From G963667855 sp963667855 (GTDB lineage: Bacteria; Planctomycetota; Phycisphaerae; UBA1845): 64,000 bases of DNA. The stretch is from NCBI GenBank assembly GCA_963667855.2, contig CAXXKI010000028.1:1-64000 (forward strand), read 5' to 3'. Both the position numbers and the translations under genes were made by a program. Shown in pieces: positions 1 through 7,788 of this stretch; position 1 is the first letter of the stretch; the number at the start of each line of letters is the position of its first letter. The notes under the pieces are model-generated. The model was not told where the DNA came from, searched no databases, and saw only the letters and a list, made by a program, of their open reading frames with translations.

Positions 1-255
1 TGCCTGCGCCTGTGCGTGTGCCGGTGGGGGAGCGGCCGGCTGTGATCGGAAGGTGGCACATACCTGCCCCTTGTGTAAAACCTGCGAAAAAGAGGATTGC
101 CCTTTGAGGGTAGCTATCTGAGTAATCTCGTTTCGTCGAGTTTGTTGATCCGTAGATTACTATTGACCTGGGTTTGCAACCTGCGCGATAAACAGCCAGG
201 CGGACAAGGTGCCCGCCTGCTGGTTGGTTTTGATTATACTTGTGTTGCCTGTTCT
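1..255. other. Window edge, no assignable gene
   Basis: Two forward frames are open from the left edge. One is proline-rich and stops at 105-107. The other is cysteine-rich (CPLCKTC) and stops at 119-121. Either could be the tail of a gene that starts outside the window, but 35-40 codons are too few to choose. The rest is the 3' flank of the minus-strand kbl gene. Confidence 0.3.
188..222 (-). terminator. Possible terminator of the tdh-kbl operon
   Basis: Read on the minus strand, CAGC-AGGCGG (222-213) can pair with CCGCCT-G-GCTG (203-193) with one bulged base. A short T-rich stretch (TTTAT) follows. It lies about 35 bases after the kbl stop codon. The U-tract is weak, so this is tentative. 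Confidence 0.4.
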
Positions 256-1497
256 CTATTCCCCGTATTCGGCGATTATCTTTTCTTTTGATTTACCCAG
301 GATGCCATATTTTTCGCCCACGGCGGTGAACGCTGCGACGGCCTTGTCGATATCCTCGAAAGAATGGTCTGCTGATAGCTGTACGCGGATACGGGCCTGG
401 CCCTTGGCTACCACGGGGAAGAAAAAGCCAATTACGTAAATGCCTTCTGCATACAGATCCCTGGCTATGTTCTGGGCGAGCTTGGCGTTATAGAGCATGA
501 TGGGGACGATCGGGTGGTCACCCGGTTTTATGTCAAAACCGGCCTCCGTCATTCGCCGCCTGAAACGAGTGGTGTTTTCTTCAAGCTTATCCCGCAGAGC
601 GGTGGATTCGGTGAGCAGGTCTATAACCTTGATGGAGGCGGCCACCACGGCGGGGGCCAGGGTGTTGCTGAACAGGTATGGGCGTGACCGCTGGCGCAGC
701 AGTTCGATGATCTCTTTGCGGCCCGTTGTGAATCCGCCCATGGCTCCGCCAAGAGCCTTGCCGAATGTTCCGGTGATAATATCCACCCGGCCCATCACGT
801 TTCGATATTCTATCGATCCTCGCCCGGTGGCACCGAGAAAGCCGGTGCAGTGGCATTCGTCGGTCATGACCATGGCGTCGTATTTGTCGGCCAGATCGCA
901 GATCTCATCCAGCTTGGCAATATCCCCATCCATGCTGAATGCCCCGTCGGTTACTATCAGTCGATACCTGCAGGATGCGGTTTGCTTGAGTTTTTCCTCC
1001 AGGTCGGCCATGTTTGCGTGTTCGAATATCTCCCGCCGGGCTTTGCACAAACGTACGCCGTCGATAATGCTGGCGTGGTTCAGGGCGTCGGTGATGATCG
1101 CGTCTTGCGAGCCCAGGAGAGGTTCAAACACGCCGCCGTTGGCGTCGAAACACGCCGCGTAAAGTATGGTGTCTTCCGTTCCCAGGAATTGAGCGATCTT
1201 TCGTTCCAGTACCTTGTGCTGATCCTGCGTGCCGCAAATGAAACGCACGCTGCTCATTCCAAAGCCGTAGTCGTCGAGCCCCTTGTGAGCGGCTTTGATT
1301 ACCTCCGGGTGGCTGGACAGCCCTAGGTAGTTGTTGGCGCAGAAATTGAGCATTTCCTTCTGGGGACTGTTTTCCGGATAAACAACCAGGATGCTTGCCC
1401 CCTGTGGTGAAAGGATCTGTCGCTCTTCTTTGTATAAACCCGCTTCCCGGATGGAGTTCAGTTCTTTCTGAAGGTCCGCCTTGGCTTTACCGAACAT
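256..1497 (-). CDS. kbl: Glycine C-acetyltransferase (2-amino-3-ketobutyrate CoA ligase)
   Basis: This is a PLP-dependent enzyme of the alpha-oxoamine synthase family. It cleaves 2-amino-3-ketobutyrate with CoA into glycine and acetyl-CoA, the second step of threonine breakdown. At 413 residues it is slightly longer than the E. coli enzyme (398). The PLP lysine is K247 in TGTFGKALGG, and the cofactor-contacting aspartate and histidine sit in TDECHCTGF (about 213-216). The N-terminal NFCANNYLGLSSHP segment is typical of the family. The ATG is preceded by AGGAG about 8 bases upstream. The gene follows tdh by 52 bases on the same strand, so the two pathway steps are almost certainly cotranscribed. 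Confidence 0.96.
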   Translation of the reverse strand: MFGKAKADLQKELNSIREAGLYKEERQILSPQGASILVVYPENSPQKEMLNFCANNYLGLSSHPEVIKAAHKGLDDYGFGMSSVRFICGTQDQHKVLERKIAQFLGTEDTILYAACFDANGGVFEPLLGSQDAIITDALNHASIIDGVRLCKARREIFEHANMADLEEKLKQTASCRYRLIVTDGAFSMDGDIAKLDEICDLADKYDAMVMTDECHCTGFLGATGRGSIEYRNVMGRVDIITGTFGKALGGAMGGFTTGRKEIIELLRQRSRPYLFSNTLAPAVVAASIKVIDLLTESTALRDKLEENTTRFRRRMTEAGFDIKPGDHPIVPIMLYNAKLAQNIARDLYAEGIYVIGFFFPVVAKGQARIRVQLSADHSFEDIDKAVAAFTAVGEKYGILGKSKEKIIAEYGE

Positions 1498-1549
1498 AAC
1501 CTAATCTCCTGCTTCTGCGCAAACGTTACCTGTTTTCCTGGATGTTGTC

Positions 1550-2683
1550 TTATGGATGCTTGATGGTGCCTATGGTATCAGAGTCCTCTGCTTTTGGGCG
1601 TTGTTGGATTTTTTCCACGTCGGCCGGGGTGCGGTGCTCGGGGATCATTACGATCTTGCAGGCTTCACCGGCGGCCATCATGGCCATGGCCTCGTTTACT
1701 TCCTCAAACTTGATTGTCCTGGTGATCAGCGGGTTGATATCGACAACGCCATTGGCTAGCAGCCACCTGGTTTTGTACCAGGTGTCGAAAATCTGCCGGC
1801 CGTTAAGAGCGGTAACGTGAAGATTCTTGAAAATCATGTTTTCCGCTATATCGATTTCGACAGGGTTGGCCGGTATGCCGAAAAGAACGACGGTTCCGCC
1901 GTTACGGGTGGCTTTGAACGCGGTATTGATCGCCACCGGCGCACCGCTCATTTCCAGGGTTACATCTATTCCCAATCCGTTATTGGCGTCTATAAGTTTC
2001 TCGACAAGATCGCCATCCTCGGTGGGGTTGAATACGGCCGTCGCTCCCATTTGCCGGGCCAACTCCAGCCGGTAGGGATTCAGGTCGCAGCCGTAAACGT
2101 AGGACGCGCCGCTTGCCTTGGCTATACCAATGCTGAACAATCCAATTGGTCCGCAGCCGAATATTGTAACGCTCTTACCGGTTATGTCCTGGTTCAAAGT
2201 GGCGAACACCGCGTTACCAAACGGCTCCTGCAGAGCGGCGACCTCCGGTGAGATTTTACTCCGGTCGTTGTGCCAGATGATCTTCTCGGGGATGGCCACG
2301 TATTCGGCAAAGGCTCCTTCACGATCCACGCCGAGGATGGATGTCCTCGGGCAAAGATGTGCCTGACCTGTGCGGCATTGATAGCACATTCCGCAGGTTA
2401 CGTGCGATTCGGCCGACACGAAATCGCCAACTTGGGCGTGTTCCACCTTTGAGCCGATTTCGACAATTGTCCCGGCGAACTCATGCCCTATGGTCAGAGG
2501 TGGCTTGATGCGATTCTGACTCCAGGCATCCCAGTTCCAGATGTGCAGGTCGGTTCCGCAGATGCCTACAGCTTCGACTTCCACCAGCACTTCGTCCGGG
2601 CCTATCCTGGGGATGGGGATCTCCTCGATGACAAGTCCTTTTTCCCGTTTAGTTTTTCTAATAGCGTGCATCAAGTCAGCCAT
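1550..2683 (-). CDS. tdh: L-threonine 3-dehydrogenase
   Basis: This is a zinc-dependent medium-chain dehydrogenase that oxidises L-threonine to 2-amino-3-ketobutyrate with NAD+. The product is the substrate of the adjacent kbl enzyme. Visible features are the catalytic zinc ligands C42 (CGTD) and H67-E68 (IGHEFAG), the structural zinc cysteines C97, C100, C103 and C111, and the nucleotide-binding GCGPIGLFSIG stretch. At 377 residues it is longer than the E. coli protein (341), with a C-terminal tail of about 30 residues (PEHRTPADVEK onward) that is charged and probably dispensable. GGAGG lies about 10 bases before the ATG. An in-frame ATG four codons later is the main alternative start. Confidence 0.95.
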   Translation of the reverse strand: MADLMHAIRKTKREKGLVIEEIPIPRIGPDEVLVEVEAVGICGTDLHIWNWDAWSQNRIKPPLTIGHEFAGTIVEIGSKVEHAQVGDFVSAESHVTCGMCYQCRTGQAHLCPRTSILGVDREGAFAEYVAIPEKIIWHNDRSKISPEVAALQEPFGNAVFATLNQDITGKSVTIFGCGPIGLFSIGIAKASGASYVYGCDLNPYRLELARQMGATAVFNPTEDGDLVEKLIDANNGLGIDVTLEMSGAPVAINTAFKATRNGGTVVLFGIPANPVEIDIAENMIFKNLHVTALNGRQIFDTWYKTRWLLANGVVDINPLITRTIKFEEVNEAMAMMAAGEACKIVMIPEHRTPADVEKIQQRPKAEDSDTIGTIKHP

Positions 2684-2707
2684 TGCGATCCATCCTCCGT
2701 TTGATTG

Positions 2708-3514
2708 CTACTTCCCCGGAGTCGGTGGGGAGCTTTCCGGTTTCAAGGGTTCTTCTGTGACGTGAAAACCACGTGTCTCCTTTGGAAGAACAAAGGCGCT
2801 GTCAGGTATTGTGCTGTTAATGTTGCCTTTTTTCGTATCCGTGAAATCGACAACGGTTACTTTGTTACCGGTGACATCTTCAGCCACGATTCTGGTCGGC
2901 AGGTGAAGCTCCTTTGATACGTAGTATTCAAGCCGTTTGTACTCACTGGCTAATGGTGCGTTTTTCTTGGGCCTGCACAGCAGGTGATCGCTGTTTTCAG
3001 GATCGCCAACCTGCGGAGGCATCAGTTTGACCTCGAAGTTCTGGAGGATCTGCTCTTTTTTCTGCCCGAACGGCATGGGCATTCGCGAAGTCTCCAGATC
3101 GAAGAAGTCGCACTCTTCATTGGCACGCAACCATTCGCGCTTGATTATAGTCTTGCTTTTGGCTTTTGCTTCGGTGAGCCAGCGGTCGCGGAACAGCCAC
3201 CATTCCTTATTGCGGTAGACAATGTCGTCCGACACGGTCTTGGTGAACTCTACGAGGACCATCGGGTGTGGTTTGGAGCGTTTGAAAACTAGCGATCCGG
3301 TCTTGATGGAAGAAGAGAGGTTGAGGTTGTCTTCGACGGAGTAGAGTACAGAGCAGCGGATCGTTTCCACTTTTTGGCCCGCTTCTTCCAGATCACTGAG
3401 GATCTTCGCCACCTGTTCCGGGGTATCGGGCTGTTTGGCTGGAATTGCAGTAGGGGTCGGGTCGGTACCGCAGCCGGAGCAGGCTAAGATAGTTACGAGT
3501 ATCAACGAAGTCAT
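2708..3514 (-). CDS. Lipoprotein with LolA/outer-membrane-lipoprotein-sorting fold
   Basis: The 268-residue protein begins with a short hydrophobic signal (MTSLILVTILACSGC) ending in a plausible lipobox cysteine at residue 12. It is probably a lipoprotein facing the periplasm. The body alternates short beta strands such as GSLVFKRSKPHPMVLVEF and YYVSKELHLPTRI, the pattern of LolA/LppX-like half-barrels. The specific role is unknown. A longer reading frame extends to 3670, but the ATG at 3514 has GGGAG 7 bases upstream and produces the signal peptide, so it is the better start. It ends 24 bases before tdh on the same strand and may lead that operon, although no metabolic link to threonine is obvious. 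Confidence 0.7.
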   Translation of the reverse strand: MTSLILVTILACSGCGTDPTPTAIPAKQPDTPEQVAKILSDLEEAGQKVETIRCSVLYSVEDNLNLSSSIKTGSLVFKRSKPHPMVLVEFTKTVSDDIVYRNKEWWLFRDRWLTEAKAKSKTIIKREWLRANEECDFFDLETSRMPMPFGQKKEQILQNFEVKLMPPQVGDPENSDHLLCRPKKNAPLASEYKRLEYYVSKELHLPTRIVAEDVTGNKVTVVDFTDTKKGNINSTIPDSAFVLPKETRGFHVTEEPLKPESSPPTPGK

Positions 3515-3663
3515 TTTATTTCTCCCGATTAAGGCTTTTTCAGTTACATCAGTCTTTTTGTAGATTATTTCGTCTGTCGCGGCAAGGGTGGCGGAGGCGG
3601 TGTGGAATAAGATTTTGTTGATACTTGCAGAATGTTTTCGTTTGTAGTTGGCTGAAAGGAAAG

Positions 3664-3700
3664 AAAGCACCCGAAATCCTTGGGAGATCAGGTGCTTTCC
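3664..3700. repeat. Perfect inverted repeat upstream of the lipoprotein gene
   Basis: GAAAGCACC (3664-3672) and GGTGCTTTC (3692-3700) form a 9-bp stem with a 19-base loop. It lies 150 bases upstream of the lipoprotein start, in the expected 5' leader or promoter zone. It could be a leader structure or an operator. No U-tract follows on either strand that would make it a standard terminator. Confidence 0.5.
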
Positions 3701-3992
3701 GGAGGGGAAAGAAGCATCATCAGCTTCGTAGCTTGCGTTTTAAAACCAGGGTTTGCTTATGGGGATTATCCGCGCCCTCCATAAGCTTAATTTATAGACT
3801 ACTTCATTATAGAAATCATGCAATAGGGATTCTGCCTCTTGAGTAAAAAATGTTTGTCACAGTTTCGTATTAACAATTGGTTTTAATGTTTGGGAACTCC
3901 TAATCGTTGTTTGCGACAATTCTCCTGAATGATTGCCGGGTTCATATTTGCGGCTGACATTTGCATGAAACGAAATACGCATAATAGCCTAT

Positions 3993-4014
3993 TCCTCCTG
4001 TCTTAACAGGAGGA
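3993..4014 (+). repeat. Hairpin enclosing a Shine-Dalgarno-like sequence
   Basis: TCCTCCTGT (3993-4001), loop CTTA, ACAGGAGGA (4006-4014) form a perfect 9-bp stem-loop. The right arm carries AGGAGG, and an open frame starts at 4015 (TTG), 4024 (TTG) or 4027 (ATG). If that frame is translated, its ribosome binding site would be buried in the stem. Confidence 0.45.
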
Positions 4015-4439
4015 TTGATTAGTTTGATGTGTTTAGTGGGATACGCAGGTCGGATACTTCACTTGGCATATCGAGTAAGTGAAACCGGGAAAGTTGAATA
4101 TCTTTTCGGGTGCCAACTTGTGGCAGTTTTTTCCATTTTAAAAACATTCTGTTGTGATGTCTGGCTGTTTTTCCTTGGTTCAGGCGGTTTAAATGAGTCA
4201 AGTCGTTTTCCGTGGGGATGTGCCCCAGGGGACTTGAGCCAGATATTGGGCTGATGTAGGTGTAAAGGACTATTTTGTTCGTGTTAGGTGTGGATTGGCT
4301 ATGCTTGTAACACGAATAATTGATTCGTGAGAGGGTTATAACGAATTATGAAGCAAAAGGTTATGCGCCGTGGGTACGGGGTGAATTGATGTTGAATCAG
4401 GTATCCGAAGCGAGTTTCGAGCGCTGTTGTTATTCAGGG

Positions 4440-5234
4440 TTAATCGCCGCTTGAGTGTTTTTGATGGACGCCTATTCCTCGTTTGCTGTCCGCGAGTATG
4501 AATTCGATGAGTCTTTTTGCCGGTGCGGTTTTGACCTTGTTTGCCAGTTGCTCAGCGGCGTTGCGGATTATCAAGCCGGAAGTAAACAGGCGTCGATGGC
4601 AATCACGGAGTTCGTTGATTTCCGCTTGTGAAAAACCATTACGTCGCAATCCTATTCGATTAATCCCGAAGCAGTAATTATTGCCCTCATGGATCATGAA
4701 AGGGACGGCGTCCTGCCGGAGCTGTGATTTTCCTGCTATCATGGCGAATTCGCCGACTCTCGCGAATTGATGGACGGCCGCTGATCCGCCGAGTATTGCC
4801 CGGTCGCCAACGGATACGTGTCCGGCCAACAAGACGCAATTGGTGAGAATGACGTTGTTGCCCACTTTGCAGTTGTGCCCTATGTGGGATTGTGCCATTA
4901 ACATGCAGTCGTTTCCCACAGTGGTTTCCAATTCTTCGCCGGAAGCGCAATGGATGGTGACGCCTTCGCGAATTACGTTCCTGTCCCCGATCCGGCAGAA
5001 GCTGCGTTCTCCCTTGAAGCCGTAATCCTGAGGTGGCCCACCGATGGCGGCAAAGGGATGAATTACGCAATCCTGCCCGATAGTGGTATGTCCGGTGAGG
5101 TAGGCCTGCGCGATTATGGTTGTTCCCCGTCCCACGGTGACCGGACCATCTATAACCACGTGTGGTCCGATGCTTGCTTCTTCGTGGATGTCTGCTTCGG
5201 TGGAGATAATTGCGGTCGGGTGGATATTCTGCAT
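4440..5234 (-). CDS. lpxA: Acyl-[ACP]-UDP-N-acetylglucosamine O-acyltransferase
   Basis: LpxA performs the first step of lipid A synthesis, moving a hydroxyacyl chain from ACP to the 3-OH of UDP-GlcNAc in the cytoplasm. The sequence is a left-handed beta-helix of hexapeptide repeats (ASIGPHVVIDGPVTVG and similar). The catalytic histidine is the first H of SHIGHNC, about residue 117. The helical C-terminal domain begins near NGFSQAEINELRDCHRRLF. The frame can start at a GTG at 5246, but the ATG at 5234 has AGGTGA 8 bases upstream, giving 264 residues, the usual length. It stands alone here, with no lpxD, fabZ or lpxB beside it. Its presence indicates a lipid A-containing outer membrane. Confidence 0.95.
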   Translation of the reverse strand: MQNIHPTAIISTEADIHEEASIGPHVVIDGPVTVGRGTTIIAQAYLTGHTTIGQDCVIHPFAAIGGPPQDYGFKGERSFCRIGDRNVIREGVTIHCASGEELETTVGNDCMLMAQSHIGHNCKVGNNVILTNCVLLAGHVSVGDRAILGGSAAVHQFARVGEFAMIAGKSQLRQDAVPFMIHEGNNYCFGINRIGLRRNGFSQAEINELRDCHRRLFTSGLIIRNAAEQLANKVKTAPAKRLIEFILADSKRGIGVHQKHSSGD

Positions 5235-5246
5235 GGCTTTGATCAC

Positions 5247-5786
5247 CTATTTTATCTGTACCAATCTGTCGACGGCGACTTCAAGTTAGCTGTCGACCTG
5301 ACAGAGTTTGTGCTGTGAGATGGGAAGTCAAACAATGTTATGTGTTAATGTCAATAAGGCAGAGGGGGGGGGAGTTGTTAAGGCGTAGTCATTCGGGTGA
5401 TGAAATGGGAGGGGTGACCTGGGTTGCGCTTCTTCAAACGGTGTTCTAATGGCAATGGAATCGATTGCAGTGATAGAATGGTGATAATATTTTTTGCGAG
5501 TTTGTCAGTTGTAAAAACGGTGCTGGCGAGGTTGTGAAAGGCGTTTTAAACTCTCTGAGGAGGGTTTATTAGCTGGTGGCAGGACTAACGGGTTGACATG
5601 TCAGAGGACTTTACCGATAATTTATTAAGCTGTGTGGTCCGTCCGACAAGACGGGGGCGCGGATTGTGCGCGTTCCATGTCCCAATGCTGTAGTTCCAAG
5701 ATAATAGCTTGAAGAGACGTTTTGGTCAGGGCGTGTACGGTGGCCTGTTCCGATTGATCAGTCTCGGAACCAAGGAGGATTTATTT
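5247..5786. other. Intergenic region with prepilin promoter and paired CTGTCGAC repeats
   Basis: No gene is visible. CTGTCGAC occurs twice as direct copies (5266-5273 and 5290-5297), 24 bases apart, just upstream of lpxA, in a position suited to an operator. A strong sigma70-type promoter for the downstream gene is listed separately. The leader between that promoter and the start codon at 5787 is about 160 bases long. Confidence 0.45.
5593..5621 (+). promoter_or_regulatory. Sigma70-type promoter of the prepilin-like gene
   Basis: TTGACA (5593-5598), a 17-base spacer and GATAAT (5616-5621) match the vegetative consensus at 11 of 12 positions with ideal spacing. Transcription would begin near 5628, leaving a leader of roughly 160 bases. 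Confidence 0.75.
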
Positions 5787-6857
5787 ATGATTCGTAGTAC
5801 GAATAGAAATAAGGCATTTACTCTGGTGGAGTTGCTTGTTGTTGTATCGATCATCGCTCTGTTGATCGCGATTCTGTTGCCTTCGCTGAGGAAGGCGCGT
5901 GAAAGTGCAAAGCGTATTGCCTGTAGTGCCAATGTTCGAGGTATTGCCCAAGCCGGTTTGACTTACGCCGCTGATGATCCTAACGAGAATATGATTGCTA
6001 TAGGGGAAGCTGATGCCCTTTCGACTAGTTCCCGTTTCGCTGCGTATGGTTTTGGCGGCAAAGGGGGGAGAGGTCATCGGACTGGTGTGAGTATTAATCA
6101 GAGTGAGTGGGGCGGTGCGGGGTTTATGAATTCCGCCAGGAGGCCCTTAAATCGCATCATTTATAAAGGTGGGCTTCCGTCGGGTACCGGCGGTGGTGGA
6201 CCTTTTGGTGGTGGTTTGGATTGGACGAAAGACGCTAATGCGGCATTGGATTTGTTCCATTGTCCGGCGGATAAGAAATTCCCCGGTTTGCATTTTAATG
6301 GCTGGAAGGAGAGTGGATTATCGTCTTATGACTATTTCGGCACCAGCTATTCCACTAACACGATGTTTGTTTATGATCCACTGGATCCCGGCAACCTGTT
6401 TACCAACGCCATTTACAACCGCCCGCTTTCGCGAGTGCCTAACCCGGCGAATACCGTTGCTTATTGGGAAAACTCAGCTCGCTTCGGGACCTGGTCCGAC
6501 GATCCAAGCCTGGAAAATCAGGTGACCGATGACACTTGTCGCGAAATGGTTAAAGAGGAAGAGGGTTATATTGCTAAAGGTTGGCATAGTGAGCCTTGGC
6601 ACTTTAACGCGTCTATGGGAGATGGCCATGCTTCCTGGATTAAGGTTCGCAGCTATCCGGAAGCTACAGGTATTCCGCAAGTACCTGGTTGCGGTACCAA
6701 TAATCAGCGGTGTCATTGCATTATCGTCAGGGGAAATGGGTGGCAATTGGATACTCTGCCTGCTCCACTGGTCAGGACTCTAAAAGTCAAGTCCAGCGAT
6801 AAGCGGCTCCAGTCAAAAGGTGGTGATGGGACAGGAACTTATGACATTGTTCCATAA
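5787..6857 (+). CDS. Prepilin-like (type II secretion pseudopilin-related) protein
   Basis: The 356-residue protein starts with a type III signal: a short basic stretch, then KAFTLVELLVVVSIIALLIA. The expected prepilin-peptidase site is between A and F, and the conserved glutamate is at +5. The hydrophobic helix would anchor or assemble the protein in the inner membrane. The remainder has glycine-rich segments and a late GDGHASWIK motif, which resembles the H-x-G-G/GDGH endings common in the large planctomycete family of such proteins. The start at 5787 has AAGGAGG 8 bases upstream. The longer frame to 5709 lacks a site. The gene is monocistronic, between its own promoter and terminator. Its role (secretion pseudopilus, surface fibre or other) cannot be read from the sequence. 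Confidence 0.85.
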   Translation: MIRSTNRNKAFTLVELLVVVSIIALLIAILLPSLRKARESAKRIACSANVRGIAQAGLTYAADDPNENMIAIGEADALSTSSRFAAYGFGGKGGRGHRTGVSINQSEWGGAGFMNSARRPLNRIIYKGGLPSGTGGGGPFGGGLDWTKDANAALDLFHCPADKKFPGLHFNGWKESGLSSYDYFGTSYSTNTMFVYDPLDPGNLFTNAIYNRPLSRVPNPANTVAYWENSARFGTWSDDPSLENQVTDDTCREMVKEEEGYIAKGWHSEPWHFNASMGDGHASWIKVRSYPEATGIPQVPGCGTNNQRCHCIIVRGNGWQLDTLPAPLVRTLKVKSSDKRLQSKGGDGTGTYDIVP

Positions 6858-6890
6858 GTCCTGATTTCCAGAGATATTAAATATTAAATA

Positions 6891-6926
6891 AGACCGGCTA
6901 CTTTTTGAGTAGTCGGTCTTTTTTTG
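6891..6926 (+). terminator. Rho-independent terminator of the prepilin-like gene
   Basis: GACCGGCTACT (6892-6902) pairs with AGTAGTCGGTC (6908-6918) around a TTTTG loop with one G-U pair. It is followed by a run of seven T residues. It ends the transcript about 35 bases after the stop codon. Confidence 0.9.
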
Positions 6927-7047
6927 TTTGGACAGGGCTGTTTCTGTTGTATGGCGAGATTGTCCGGTTATGTGTTTTTTCCTGTTCTGATAGTGAATCG
7001 GACACTTGTGATGGCGATTGGCCGGTACCTGGTGTACGATACTGCTT

Positions 7048-7788
7048 ATGAAGCTGGTTCTTGAAGTATTTGAACTTCGGAAGTGTTATGCCCTGGGCTC
7101 GGAGAGGGTGCATGCTCTCGATGGAGTTTCTCTGTCGGTAGAGGCTGGAGAGTTTGTGGCGGTAATGGGCTCGAGCGGTTCGGGTAAAAGCACCCTGCTG
7201 CATCTGGTTGGTGGTTTGGATACGCCAACCGCAGGCCGGGTGGTTATTGAGGATCGCGAACTGACCGCGATGGGGGATCGGGAGCGGACGTTGTTTCGCC
7301 GTCGCCGGTTGGGGGTTATTTTCCAGACTTTCAATCTGCTGCCCACGCTCAATGCGGTGGAAAACGTGGCGTTGCCGGCCATGGTGGATAGTGGTTCTGA
7401 TAGTGATTATCTCAAGCGGGCGGAGTCGCTGCTGGAAGTGGTGGACATGGGGCATCGTTTGCGGCACAGGCCCCAGGCGCTATCTGGTGGCGAGCAGCAG
7501 CGAGTAGCCATTGCCCGGGCACTTCTGAATAATCCGGCGGTTCTGCTGGCGGATGAACCAACGGGGAACCTGGATTCCAATCATGCTGAGTCCACCTGGG
7601 TTCTGCTTAGAAAACTGGTGGATGAAGAAAAGAGAACGGTAGTCGCGGTTACTCACGAAGTATCCGGAGCGCGGCACGCGGATCGAATTATCGTGCTCAA
7701 AGACGGAAAAATAGTGGGTTCGATAGAGAATGCGAGGGACATGGATGCGTCACTGGTTGCAACTCGCTACACGGAACTGGCGGGTTAA
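7048..7788 (+). CDS. ABC transporter ATP-binding protein, LolD/MacB type
   Basis: This is the nucleotide-binding subunit of a mechanotransmission-type ABC system. It is 246 residues from the ATG at 7048; an in-frame TTG at 7018 is less likely. Walker A GSSGSGKST is at 41-49, the signature LSGGEQQRVAIARAL begins near 145, Walker B VLLADEP is at about 165-171 and the switch histidine is in AVTHE. The GLDTPTAG and NLLPTLNAVENV stretches are typical of the LolD/MacB/FtsE branch. The downstream permease overlaps its end, so the two are translated together. No periplasmic adaptor (MacA-like) or outer-membrane partner lies nearby, and the substrate is unknown. Confidence 0.93.
   Translation: MKLVLEVFELRKCYALGSERVHALDGVSLSVEAGEFVAVMGSSGSGKSTLLHLVGGLDTPTAGRVVIEDRELTAMGDRERTLFRRRRLGVIFQTFNLLPTLNAVENVALPAMVDSGSDSDYLKRAESLLEVVDMGHRLRHRPQALSGGEQQRVAIARALLNNPAVLLADEPTGNLDSNHAESTWVLLRKLVDEEKRTVVAVTHEVSGARHADRIIVLKDGKIVGSIENARDMDASLVATRYTELAG

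Larger units (their letters stand above)
3515..4439. other. Gene-poor interval between lpxA and the lipoprotein gene
   Basis: No convincing gene is present in these 925 bases. Two perfect hairpins stand out. One has 9-bp arms (GAAAGCACC at 3664-3672 with GGTGCTTTC at 3692-3700). The other has 9-bp arms around a CTTA loop (3993-4014) and contains an AGGAGG sequence. A third short hairpin (TGGGG-ATGTG-CCCCA) lies near 4213-4227. A 75-79 codon forward frame begins just after the second hairpin (4015 or 4027 to 4254). Its cysteine-rich product resembles no family I recognise. Confidence 0.4.
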
